The notes beneath the pieces are model-generated. The model saw only the letters and a list, made by a program, of their open reading frames with translations, was not told the origin of the DNA and did no database searches. Positions 1-9,713 of a stretch of 24,269 nt of DNA are shown here, one piece after another. The position numbers and the translations under genes were made by a program. The stretch is from Scenedesmus sp. ARA3 (taxonomy: Eukaryota > Chlorophyta > Chlorophyceae > Sphaeropleales > Scenedesmaceae). The stretch is taken from assembly GCA_004335835.1 (NCBI GenBank), contig RWJK01001178.1, positions 1 through 24,269 of the forward strand, given 5' to 3'. Within the stretch, counting starts at the first letter, position 1, and each line of letters begins with the position of its first letter.

Positions 1-52
<52 letters not shown>
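1..52. repeat. (CAG)n microsatellite
   Basis: About 17 perfect GCA/CAG units open the window, followed by one CAA interruption. It lies in the SEC10 intron downstream of exon 9, so it is not translated in the model given here. Confidence 0.95.
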
Positions 53-60
<8 letters not shown>

Positions 61-3000
61 GGCGTGTTGGCGGAGCAAGTTGACTCCGCAGCTCATGTGC
101 ACTTGCGCTGGCAGTAGCAGGCAACGCCCATGCACTTGTCAAACGAGCGCATCAACTGCATAGCACCCATGCCCTTCAACACCCCACATCCCCACCCCCA
201 GCCCCCTCCTCCTGGTACGCAGCCGCATGCAGCAGTAGTATCAAACCCACACGTTATTGTGTTTATCTTGCCTCACAGCCCCCTGAAATTCTCACACCCC
301 CACCCCAGCCGCCGCACCTCCTCCTGGTAGGCAGCCACATGCAGCAGTGGTACCAAAACATATGCATCTGTGCCTGCATCTACCCAGCACCAAAGCCCCG
401 TAAACTTCTCACACGATCCAGCCAGCCAACCGCACCTCCTCCTGGTAGGCAGCCGCCAGCCAGCTCAGCTCCTGGCCTGGGTAGCTGCCCATGAAGGCCG
501 GCCACAGCCCCTCAGCCATGCTCAGCACATCAACCTGCAAGCATACAGTACATATAAAACAGAACAAAAGTCAGCAGGAACAGGGAGCAAGTGTGCAGGT
601 GCAGGTGCACACACAGGCATGAGAGATAACCACAGGCCTTCAGCCACGCTCAGCACATCCACCTGCATGCACGCAGGACACACAGGTGAAAATGGTGTTA
701 ACACACGCCGTGTAGGTGCAGGTGAGCACGCATGAGTGTGGTATTGCCTTAGCTGAGGCAGTAGTCAAAGAGGGAGAACTGGCTCAGCCTGCCATCAGAA
801 ACCTAGACGTCACGGATCCAGCAAGGCAAGCCAATGTCCATCGGCGCTGAGGTGTCGGATCACACTGGAATCCAACCGCATGAGCTTAGCGTCTCAGCTG
901 CTAAAGCCGATACAAGTATCGCAGAACCGATCCTTGATGGCGCCTCCCTGTCCTGCCTGCAACCAAGCTTACCACCAAGCACCGATCATCATCAGGCTGC
1001 TGTGAACGCATGCAAGCGCCCACCTGCGCAACACCCCGCACCACGCGCTCCAGGTTCAGCGCCAGCCGCTGCGTCTTGCTGTACGCCTCAGCCAGCAGCC
1101 GCAGCTGCTGCCGCTGTAGCGCCGCAGGCGGCGGCCCCCCCCCACTGAAGCTACCCCCTGAGCCAGCAACACCTCCGGCGCTGCCACCAGCAGCAGCAAC
1201 GCCGCCTGCGCTGCCGCTGCCGGCGCTGCCAGTTGGCGCGCCTGAGAAAGAGGCTGCGATGCTGCTGGCTCGCTCCCGGGCGCGTTCCCGCAGGGTGAGG
1301 TTGGCTGCGTTGGAGGTGCGGTCAGCGCCGGGTGCTGCTGTTGCTGCTGCGATGGCGTTGGTTGATGCTGCAAGTGCTGCCATGCCTGGGCCTGCAGGCA
1401 GGCAGGAGGCAAGCAGCAGGTGACAGGAGGCAGGCAGGCAGGAGGACGCAGGCAGTGCATCGTGGTCATTGTCATCACCAGCAGCCACAGTACTGGCGGC
1501 AACGCCCAGATTACTACAGCATGTGCATCAGGCGTTTGGTCCAACATGTGCAGCAGCCACACATGACCCGCAACATGCTCACAGGTGCCACATTGCCCTT
1601 GCATCACAGCAGCTGGCAAGTGAGCACACACAACAGCTGAGCCCTGGGCTGCAGTTCAGCGGTGCACCGGTCCTCACAACACCCAACGCCACCTCCAGCC
1701 ATCCGCACAAAGGACCACACCGCAGCACCCACAGCCAAAAGGTTACCACCGCAGCTGTGTGTTAGCCCCATCAGCACCCACCCAAGGGCAGCAGCGGCGA
1801 CTGCAGCGCCAGGGAAACATCTTCCATGACCAGCCACATGCGTCAGACAACAGCGACACCCCTGCAAAGTAACTAAGCCCCACCGCAGAAGTGTTAGCGA
1901 CATTCGCACTCACCCGAGGGCAGCAGCAGCCGCTCCAGTGCCGCCTGCACATTCTGCTCCAGCAGCCGGCTCATGAACATCTCCAGCACCAGTCCGGGCT
2001 CGCTGAACACCTGCAAGGGACACAGGTTTTCCGCTGAGTGACAGCCTGAGCTGAGCTGCTTGCAGCTGCCTATTTGACCGCATGTCTGTCGCGGCGCAGC
2101 CGCATGAAGAAACAAATGCAACTTCTCTTTCTCTGCCTCACCTGGGCAGCTTCTGCCACGTCATCCTTTACAGAGGCATGCACCTCCTTGTATAAACCGC
2201 TCAGTGCCTTGGCCTGCCGCACAACAATGTCATACTCTTCCGGAAGCGCGGGCTCTACATAGTGCGGCTGCTGCTGTGGTGGTTTGCTGGGGTCTGCGCC
2301 GCTCGCGCTGCGAGATAAGGATCCAGCGCCCGGCTCGCCTGCAGCTACTGCGGCTGCCTCGGCATCCTGCTGCTGCTGCTTCAGCGCGCCTGGCGGCGGC
2401 AGCAGCGGCTGCCTGCTGGCGCGGCGCACCCAGTCATCCAGCATCTCAGGGGAGAAGGCCAGAAAGGCGGGCCGGGACGCAACCCAGCGCTGCATAGAAT
2501 GGGGCACAAGTACAACACAGGTGATGGAAGGTGTTGAAAGAGTTGACGAAGTTGAACATACTGAGGGAATGAGCCAATGTTGTGCAATGTTGCGCTCCGT
2601 TATCCAGCTGATTCATGATGGCCGCGACTGGCTATGCATGACTACAGAAGCTGGATGCCACATACGACATGTATGGCATGCGCAAAGCCTGTGCCAAAAT
2701 CATGCCACCTGTGCGATGCTGCGCTCCCTGTCCAATGTCCAAGTTGGCAACCACACGCACATGCCGAAACCGTGTCGTGTGCCTACATCATGCCTACCTG
2801 CGCAATGCTGCGCTCCTAATCAAGCACAATCATGATGCCAGACGTCGCATTTGTGACTGATATTTGACTGTGGAGAACATGCACAATGCATGTGTGCCCA
2901 TCCATGCTCTCACCTGTGCAATGCTGCGCTCCTTGTCCAGCTCTATCATGATGGCCACGCTCTGCGCCTGCAGCTGCAGGTTGCCCTCGGCCACGGCAGC

Positions 3001-5211
3001 ATCAAAGCGCGCCACCACGCGGTTCTCCAACCAGTTGCAGTAGGCCTCAAGCACCTGGCGCAGCAGCAGCAGCAGCAGCAGCAGCAGCGGCGGCGGAGGG
3101 AAACAGGTTACAAAGAGAAGGAAAGGAAGGCAATCAGCAAGAGACAGAAGCAGAAGGAAGCTCTCAGGTGATTTGCAGCAGGCGCAGGCGCTTGACAACA
3201 GGGTCCCGCACAGCTGCTGCTGCTGCTGCTGCTGCTGCTGTAGGCTGCGCACGCTATACAACTGCAGCACTGTTCAGGCAGAGCAAATGACGCTGCAGTG
3301 CCGGCCAACGCCTTGGCAGCTGGTTGTGCAGCGGGGCACCAAGCAAAGCAGCAATCCAGCTGGCTCGCTGCCAACCTCCAGCCTGCAGCACAGCAGTGCC
3401 TGCCCGCACCTTGAGTGTGTGCTCCACGCTGCCGATGCCGCCAGCCTTGCCAGGCTTTGCTGCTGCTGCACGCGGCGCGCCGCTGCTGCTGGCAGCCTTG
3501 CTGCGCTGCTGCGCCGCCGCCACCTCGCCAGCCAGCTGCACCAGACGCCGGCTGACAGCCTGCATGCAGGCTTGGAAGGCGAGGCATGATTAGGTGCTAC
3601 GACTGCACCAGTCCTAGCCGCGGACGCCCACATGGCAACTAGCAATCTATGAACACACTGCACGCAGATGCACTTGTAAGGTAAGCACCGCCGCCCTGAG
3701 CAGGATGCTGCCTCCAGCAGCCCTAATGCCTGCCACCACTGCTAACAACTGCCCTCGCCACTGCCTCTGCCAGCATGGCGTCGTACGTGAGATGGCCGAC
3801 AGCTGTCTCAAAGATCACAAACACACGCAACGACTGCTGCTGGCAGCTGCCCGCTCACCACCGCTTCTGCCAGCGTGGCGTCGTTTGTGAAGGTGGCTGG
3901 CAGCTGCCACGTAAGATGACCAACACACACACGTAAGCACTGCCGCTACTAAGGCTGCTGCACTCACCGCTGCCTCTGCCAGCGTGGTGTCGTTTGTGAA
4001 GATGGCTGGCAGCTGCCGTCTAGAACGCCAAGCACACGCACACAACACTGCCGTTGCTGGTGGCGTCACTGCCCACGTACCGCCGCCTCTGCCAGCGTGG
4101 CGTCGTTTGTGAAGATGGCCGGCAGCTGCCACGTAAGATGACCAACACATACTGCCGCAACTAGAGCCAGTGCCCGCTCACCGCCGCTTCCGCCAGCGTG
4201 GCGTCATTCGTGAAGATGGCTGGCAGCTTGCTGAAGTCCTCCCCCGCGCTGTGGCAGCTGAAGGCCTGCAGGTGGCTGATCAGCTCCTGCGCCTCCAGGC
4301 AGCGCAGGCGCAGGCCCTCCGCGGTCTGCAGAAAACGCAGAAGTTTGCAGGAAAGCGGGGAATTGTGATGCTGGAGATTGAGGAACGGGCAAAGTGTGTG
4401 CTGGGTAGCCGCCTGCGCTGGCAATTTAATTCCTGTCATAGATTGCTGTGACACCAGACTGTGCTGCGCAGTTGCAAGAGCGGCGCAGCTGCAGTGCTGG
4501 CAGTGGCTTCACCGGTGCTGCTACTGCTGCTGTGTTTGTCATGCTCACCTGCAGCCGGTCGCCCACGCGCGTTGCTGTCTGGCTGATGCGTGTGGCGCGC
4601 GCGTCAATGTCCCTGATGCCATCTTTGATGCGCTCACTCACACGCTCAAGCGTGCGCACCTCCGCCTGCATGTAAGACACACAGAAGCAACACCTGAAGC
4701 TTAAGGAGGCAGTACACAAAGAACGCAACACATGAATGTGGCTGTGCCAGCAGGGTGGCGTGTGCTGCTGCTGCACAGCCTGCACAAGTTTGACAGCATT
4801 TGCGTGTGCAAACAGGCTCCACTGATGCCACAGACAACAAGCTGTTGTAGAGCGGCACTGTTGTTCATATCACTGCTGCTATTGTTTCTTAGCAGCAACA
4901 CAAACCTTGTAGTCTGTTTCGTCCTCGTTGGCGCTCTGCTGCACCTCAACCAGCTTAGCTGCCACATCATGCCCGAGCTTTGAGATCTCATACTCCGCCT
5001 GAATGAAGCGCTGAATGAGCTTTTGCACCCGGTCTATGGTGGCACGGGCTGACTCCTCGCTTGTGATCGGCCTGCCTCCTTGAGTGGTGAGGCCCTGCTG
5101 CTTGCTGCTGTCGATCACATCCTGCGTGAGCTTTACTAGGAAGGCGTCAACGCTGAAATCTTCTTTGAAGTACTCTGGATTGATGAATGAATCCTTGTCC
5201 CTGCCAGGCAT
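1..5211 (-). CDS. SEC10: Exocyst complex subunit SEC10 (EXOC5), 3'-truncated by the window edge
   Basis: SEC10 is a subunit of the octameric exocyst, which tethers secretory vesicles to the plasma membrane. Exons, 5' to 3': 4906-5211, 4549-4665, 4182-4325, 3410-3559, 2914-3054, 2142-2489, 1914-2010, 1024-1391, 436-534. All junctions are GT-AG and in phase, giving 590 codons. Resemblance to plant SEC10 runs throughout: NPEYFKEDFSVDAF near the N-terminus, the coiled-coil ending TATRVGDRLQ, then LPAIFTNDATLAEAA, LEAYCNWLENRVVARFDAA, RWVASRPAFLAF and LRLLAEAYSKTQRLALNL. The start is the ATG at 5211; upstream in-frame sequence has no better ATG. Exons 6 and 8 carry Gln/Pro- and Ala/Ser/Gly-rich stretches that look like algal insertions. 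Plant SEC10 is about 830 aa, so roughly 240 C-terminal residues lie beyond base 1. The introns after exons 3, 5 and 9 contain tandem copies of the preceding exon end (listed separately). Positions 1-435 are intron with no further exon recognised. Confidence 0.92.
196..460 (-). repeat. Tandem copies of the SEC10 exon 9 3' end and 5' splice site
   Basis: The minus-strand string encoding AAYQEE followed by GTGCGG ends exon 9 at 436. It recurs at 317 with the same GTGCGG donor, and at about 206 where the donor GT is lost. Spacings are 119 and 111 bp. Sequence between the copies is also similar, such as CATGCAGCAGT beside each intronic copy, so the unit spans exon end plus intron start. Confidence 0.8.
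630..662 (-). repeat. Copy of the SEC10 exon 9 5' end in the preceding intron
   Basis: On the minus strand an ATGCAG acceptor is followed by sequence encoding VDVLSVAEGLW. This nearly repeats the true start of exon 9 (VDVLSMAEGLW, ending at 534), 128 bp away. The copy then diverges and has no good donor directly after it. It is a duplicated 3' splice site with 33 nt of exon. Confidence 0.75.
2575..2935 (-). repeat. Tandem copies of the SEC10 exon 5 3' end
   Basis: The exon 5 end encodes ERSIAQ and is followed by a GTGAGA donor (boundary 2914). Copies lie with equivalent boundaries near 2798 (donor GTAGGC), 2709 (donor GTGGCA) and 2580 (donor lost). Spacings are 116, 89 and about 129 bp. The 2580 copy also retains the upstream ATGAAT-CAGCTGGAT part with an indel, so it no longer encodes the exon peptide. 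Confidence 0.78.
3061..3089. repeat. (CAG)n microsatellite at the exon 5 acceptor of SEC10
   Basis: About ten CAG units lie directly upstream, in transcription sense, of the exon 5 acceptor. They form a CTG-rich, pyrimidine-poor 3' intron end. A second run, (CTG)9, lies in the same intron at 3212-3240. Confidence 0.9.
3212..3240. repeat. (CTG)n microsatellite in SEC10 intron 4
   Basis: Nine CTG units on the plus strand lie in the intron between exons 4 and 5, in opposite repeat orientation to the CAG run at 3061-3089. The pair could fold back on each other in the transcript. Confidence 0.9.
3751..4226 (-). repeat. Tandem array of SEC10 exon 3-end cassettes
   Basis: The last 45 nt of exon 3 (4182-4226), encoding LPAIFTNDATLAEAA, recur at 4081-4125, 3968-4012 and 3859-3903, with a degenerate fourth copy near 3751-3806. 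Spacings are 101, 113, 109 and about 108 bp. Each of the three good copies is preceded on the minus strand by AG (GGCAG) and followed by a GT donor (GTACGT, GTGAGT, GTGAGC). Each is exactly 45 nt, phase 0 at both ends, and open. They read LPAIFTNDATLAEAA, LPAIFTNDTTLAEAA and LPATFTNDATLAEAV. Whether they are spliced as exons cannot be told from sequence alone. Confidence 0.88.
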
Positions 5212-5620
5212 AGAATGCTTGCACTGCGAAAAAGCTGCACCCGCCAAGCAGTTTGTACTTGCCGAGTGCCAAGTTCAAGCAGCACACTTCATGCAGCCTT
5301 TGTGTTACTCTGCTCGCAATGGATCAAGGGCAATGGATCAAGGGCAAGATCATGGCCCAGCAACCAGGGGCCCAGCGGCAGAGCAGCTTGCTTGTGGGCA
5401 CTGATCAGCAGACATGCACGCAGAGCACCAGTGCAGCTCAAAGGCATGCACGTCTCTACAAAAGTAACAGGCAACCTCTATCCACAGCAGGTCCTTCTCT
5501 AGTGTGCCGCAGCATGCCTCAGTTGTGCCCTCAACACTGGCACTGCTATGCCATACCCAAACCCTAAACCGTTGTGCCAGGCTGGCTGAAATCCAGCCGC
5601 TGGATGGCACACTGCTGATC
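5212..5620. other. Intergenic spacer between the RBR gene and SEC10
   Basis: Both neighbours are on the minus strand, so this holds the RBR 3' UTR and the SEC10 promoter/5' UTR. A short direct repeat, GGCAATGGATCAAGG-like, is doubled at about 5323-5350. No TATA box, RNA gene or convincing ORF was recognised. Confidence 0.6.
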
Positions 5621-8600
5621 TCACTCCTCATCTGCGGGTTCATCGTCTTCGTCATGCCAGAACCAGCAGCGCCCCAGCCCGTTGGGACAGTCATAGATGG
5701 AGGCCGAATGCCTACAGCGCGTGCGGGACACAAAGCGCCCATTGCGCCAAGGCTTGGCCCGGCGCAGCACCACCGGTCGCGCTGCTGCTGCTGCTTCCTC
5801 AGGCTCTTCTGGCACAGAGAACAGCGGGCATGTGCAAGCTGGCGTGCCATGCACATTGTCTGCTGTGGGTTCACTATCTTTGTAGGCGCTGCCGCAGGCA
5901 TAACAGAAGTCTACGCCGCAGCGGCAGCGCATGTGATTGCAGCCCTCTGTGCGCTCCACAACATGGCCGCAGCCTGCTGCCGGGCAGCGCTTCCAGGCCT
6001 GCTGCTGCGCCATGCGCAGCATTGCTGCATCCTCAACCGACCGCAGCTCGGGCGGCAGGGCCTGGAACTGCGCACACGTCATGCCCTGCACACAGCAGAC
6101 AGGCAGACAGAGGGTTGCGCAATTCAGCAGCAAGTAGGAAGGGACCCTGAATTATACTTATTCCGGTGCTTGGATGGCTCAATGCCTGCCTTGATGGCAA
6201 CGTTTTTGCAAGGAATCAAGAACCAGGTTTCCTGGTGATGTGTTGCACTCAAAGCCCACCTTCTGTGAAGACGCTCAATGCGCATCTTAATCCAACTGCT
6301 GGTACAGCGCAAGCTACTTCTGGGCGAAGCAGGCAGCTGAATAATTGCCACAACATGCAGATCACACGTGCTCACTCAGCAATTGGCAGTAGGCATCATC
6401 GCAGGCAAACCACACATACAGCGCTGTCGGCGCGGCGTCTGCATGCAAAGAGCATCAGCTCACCGTATGCCAGCCTGTGATGCCGCAGGAGAGGCAGAAG
6501 GTGCGCTGGCAGGCTGGGCACTCAAAGGGCAAGTCCTGGCCGCCTGCTGCTGCCTCGTCTTCATCACCAGGCCGCTCCAGCAGGCAGCTGCAGTCCTTGT
6601 AGGGGCAGTAGGCGCGCAGCGAGGAGTCAATGCAGTGCTCCATCACAAGCATCTCATACACCTGCAGGAGCCGCAAAGCAAGTAGAAGGAAAGCGGCAGT
6701 CGGAGGCATGGCGAGGTGTGGGTGGTGGCAGTGGGGATAGTGCAGGGTGTAGCGCCGGCTGGGAGTCGCTGCACTGACAGCAACTGGTTGATTAGCTATC
6801 GCAGGAAACGCTGAGCGTTCAACTTGCAGGTATGATCTGCCTGCCAGGGTGTACTCCAGCTTTCCACGGGGCCAACTTCTGCTGGTCAATGTATAAGCAC
6901 TGTCAAGAAAAGCAACAAGCAGGCCTGTAGGGTCAAGGATGCCACTGTGGCAGTACCTGCAGTGCCGGCTGGTCCTGCAGCAGCTGCAGCACATCCTCAT
7001 GCGCCAGGCACTCCTGGCAGGAGGGGCTCGGGCAGCACAGTGGGTAGCGCCGAGCCTGCAAGGCAGGCACAGTGACTTAGTACGCAGGCGGTCAGGCAGA
7101 CGTATTACTACATTATTACTACCATGGCGCAGCGCTGCTCAAGTGCAACTGCCCTATCGCACATGTGTCATCAGTGCAACTGTACCTGCCGTGCTGTCCT
7201 GCATGGGCAAGCCCTGCTCACCTGCACCTGCTGGCAGGCATAGCGGCGCATGCACTCCTGGCAGAAGTGGTGCCCACACCTGCCTGCAGCAGAAGAAGAG
7301 GACGCCATCTGCTGCGGCAGCGCTGCAGCCACCATGCTGCTCAGCGGGTGGCTCTCAAAGCAGATGGCACAGTCCAGCCGCTGCTCTCCCGGACCTGCCC
7401 TGCCACCAAGAGGGCGCTTACCCTTGTCTGCTGCTGCTGCTGCTGCATCACTGCTGCTGCACGTGCCAGGTGCCTGTGCCTGTTGGTGTCTCCCGCCGCT
7501 GTTGCTGCTTCCTGCCTGTGGGCCTGCTTGTGCAGCATTCCTTGAGCTGGGTTGCACCACACCTGTGCCTGACCACACTAGGACTGGGCGCTCCCTGAGG
7601 TATAACCAGTGGCTGCTGCTGTCGTCTGCCTGTGCGCTTGGTTGTGCAGCATGTCCTGAGCTGGGTTGCACGACGCATGTGCCTGACTGCACAAGAACAG
7701 GGCGGTCCATGAGGTGCATGCCGCTGCTGTTGGGAGCATCAACACGCTGCTGCTCCTGTAAACCATGCTGCTGCTGGTTGTTGAAGCTGAGGTCTGCATC
7801 CAAAAGAGCAGCGGTGCAGGTACATGCAGTTATCGTTTGTGATTTGTAGCATGCCAGCCACACTCCTTGCCACTGCCAGCTGTATGCTGCAATGGGGGCA
7901 ATGGCGCCACGGCGCGCACGTGCATGTCAGCTGCCAGATAGCTGATGCATGGTATGCCCATACCCATCAGGCACAGTCACGCCCGGCTACTGCTGTTGCG
8001 GCAACGGCGGCTTCGACTGCTGCTGATGTTCTGCAGAAGAATACCTGGGCTCCCTGGCCTGGGTGGCAGGCCCTGCAGGGGGTCACTCAGCAGGTCGCCT
8101 TGCTCCTCCCATTCCTCGCTGCTGCACACAGAGAGAGCACGCGCAAAGCGTGCATCATGCTGCGCCACACGAACGTCCCAGCTCTCGCGTGCTGACAGCG
8201 ACTCAGCCAGCAGCTGCGAGGCCCTGTTGTTTGCTGCCTCTGCGTCATCCAGCAGACTGGCAGCTTTCTGGTCCTCCAGGCTGGCTACGTAAGCCTGCGG
8301 CAGGGAAGGTTTGCAGGAACGGCAGTATACGTGCGAGAAGCTGGTAACAGACTATTACTGTCACCATTCTAGGCAGGTTACACTCATTGGCTCGCATGTG
8401 CCATGTTCTGCATGGCGTCACTTGCCAGTGCACTGCCGCAGGACTTCAGCACATGGGCTGAGTAAACACCATTCCACGGCAGCCTCGCAGCTTGCCACAG
8501 GTACAGCTGTATTTGAAAGAGGTTTCAGAACAGATGCGACACCTGGCGATGTCGGGACTGCATCAGCGCTATTCACCTCCAGGGTTGCCATCTGCTCCTG

Positions 8601-8783
8601 CAGCAGTAACTGCTCACTGTCATCGCTGCCAAGCGCGCTCTGCTGCCCGCTGTCAGCAAGGAACAGGCTAAGTGCCATTCGGGCATCGTTGTGACACTGC
8701 CATTGCGCCTTCAGCTCTTGCAGCTGCTCCTTGGCGAAGAGCAACTCGTCGGCCTCCATGGAAGCTTCGTTACCAACCACCAT
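5621..8783 (-). CDS. RBR-type (RING1-IBR-RING2) E3 ubiquitin ligase, complete
   Basis: Predicted to take ubiquitin from an E2 onto its own RING2 cysteine and pass it to a substrate. Exons: 8577-8783, 8045-8294, 7222-7793, 6957-7055, 6464-6661, 5621-6085; all junctions agree in phase and give 596 aa from ATG 8783 to TGA 5621. Residues 1-150 are helical and acidic, probably coiled coil. RING1 is CAIC (C294, C297), then C325-G-H327-H-F-C330-Q-E-C333 and C351/C356. The IBR uses C395, C400, C424, C427, C432, C435, H441 and C446. RING2 begins C476/C481 and contains GCNHMRCRCG with catalytic-type C491, then C503 and C506. The C-terminal tail ends in an aromatic/acidic peptide, CWFWHDEDDEP. Residues 183-258 hold a 38-residue duplication. 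A close paralogue lies immediately upstream. The Ariadne/RNF subfamily cannot be assigned. Confidence 0.92.
7500..7720 (-). repeat. In-frame 114-bp duplication in RBR exon 3
   Basis: RPVLVQSGTCVVQPSS and RPVLVWSGTGVVQPSS are exactly 38 residues (114 bp) apart in the linker before RING1. Similar DNA starts near 7529 and 7644 (both TTGTGCAGCAT on the plus strand). The copies have diverged, but both remain open. Confidence 0.85.
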
Positions 8784-9507
8784 TGAAGCAACTGAAGCAG
8801 TGGGTAGATAACCTCGCGTTAAACGAAGTGGCGGGAGGTTTGATCTGCTTGCGGCAGGGCAGCTTGCGTGTCAACCAAGTTGGATCAGCGAAACAGAATT
8901 GCAGTGCATGGTAGTCCTTGCAGTCAACAGCAATTAGCGTTCAGATGCATGTGTGTCGCCGTACGAGCAAGGAGGCAGCCTCAAACTACAGCAGGCTCCT
9001 TCTTGATGAACCGCAGTACCTGCATGCCCCAACACTGCTGTGCACCAAACCCTAGCATTGCTGTGACAGAACCACAGCAGCGTGACAGTTTCACAGGTTC
9101 CAGGCATGGGGTAGTCGGCCATAGCTGTGTTGCTGTACAGTAATGGCGTTAACTGAAAGGATGTGTGCATGGTAATGCGTACTTACAGTCCATGCCCGGC
9201 ACTTTGCAGCTGCATGCAGCCAGGGCCGACACAGGTGCTTGCCGCAAGCGCACGTCGATAGCGGCCATAGAACACAGTGCAATACCAACACGGCTGCTGA
9301 AAGCCATATGATGAAACGAATGAGCCAGCACCACCACATATGATCGCAGATACATGTACATGCCAACGAAGCACCTGTCCCTTAAAGTGCAGGCATTTGC
9401 CTCAGTCAATGGCTGCCCAGCATAACCACCCAATGTGATGGCATAGTGACACACAGCAGCAGGCAGACAGGACTAACTGGACAGGACACAACAATTGTCG
9501 ATCCTCC
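8784..9507. other. Spacer between the two RBR genes
   Basis: About 720 bp holding the promoter of the downstream RBR gene (start 8783). No conserved coding signal was seen on either strand; short open frames here are Cys/His-rich chance readings without splice or family support. Confidence 0.5.
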
Positions 9508-9713
9508 TCTGTCGGCTCATTATCTTCGTCATGCCAGAACCAGCAGCGCCCCAGCCTGGGCCAGTCAGCGACGGCCATGGCCAAACAGGGCCAGATCTAG
9601 CGTCAAGCTCCCTTAATGCATGAGGCATCAGGCGGCCCTTGCGCACAGGCCGTGCCGCGCGCCGCAGCACAGCCGGCCGCACAGCTCGCAGCAGCGGCGC
9701 GCGCTCGTTGAGC
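9508..9713 (-). pseudogene. Frameshifted C-terminal tail of the second RBR gene
   Basis: After the TGA at 9714-9716, the minus strand still resembles the tail of the paralogue. One frame reads AVRPAVLRRAARPVRKGR, and a different frame reads GRCWFWHDEDNEPTEE, against RRAKPWRNGR and GRCWFWHDEDDEPADEE in the intact gene. At least two frame changes separate these blocks from RING2. The tail therefore appears lost from the coding sequence, unless an unrecognised intron rescues it. Confidence 0.65.

Noticed and set aside
1010..1640. Overlapping Ala/Arg/Cys-rich open frames on both strands around SEC10 exon 8
   Set aside because: They are other-frame shadows of the GC-rich, Ala/Ser/Gly-rich exon 8, which itself matches SEC10 and has in-phase splice sites.
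5504..6238. Long plus-strand open frame over the last RBR exon
   Set aside because: Its complement encodes the conserved RING2 with all cysteines; the plus-strand translation is Cys/Ala-rich and family-less.
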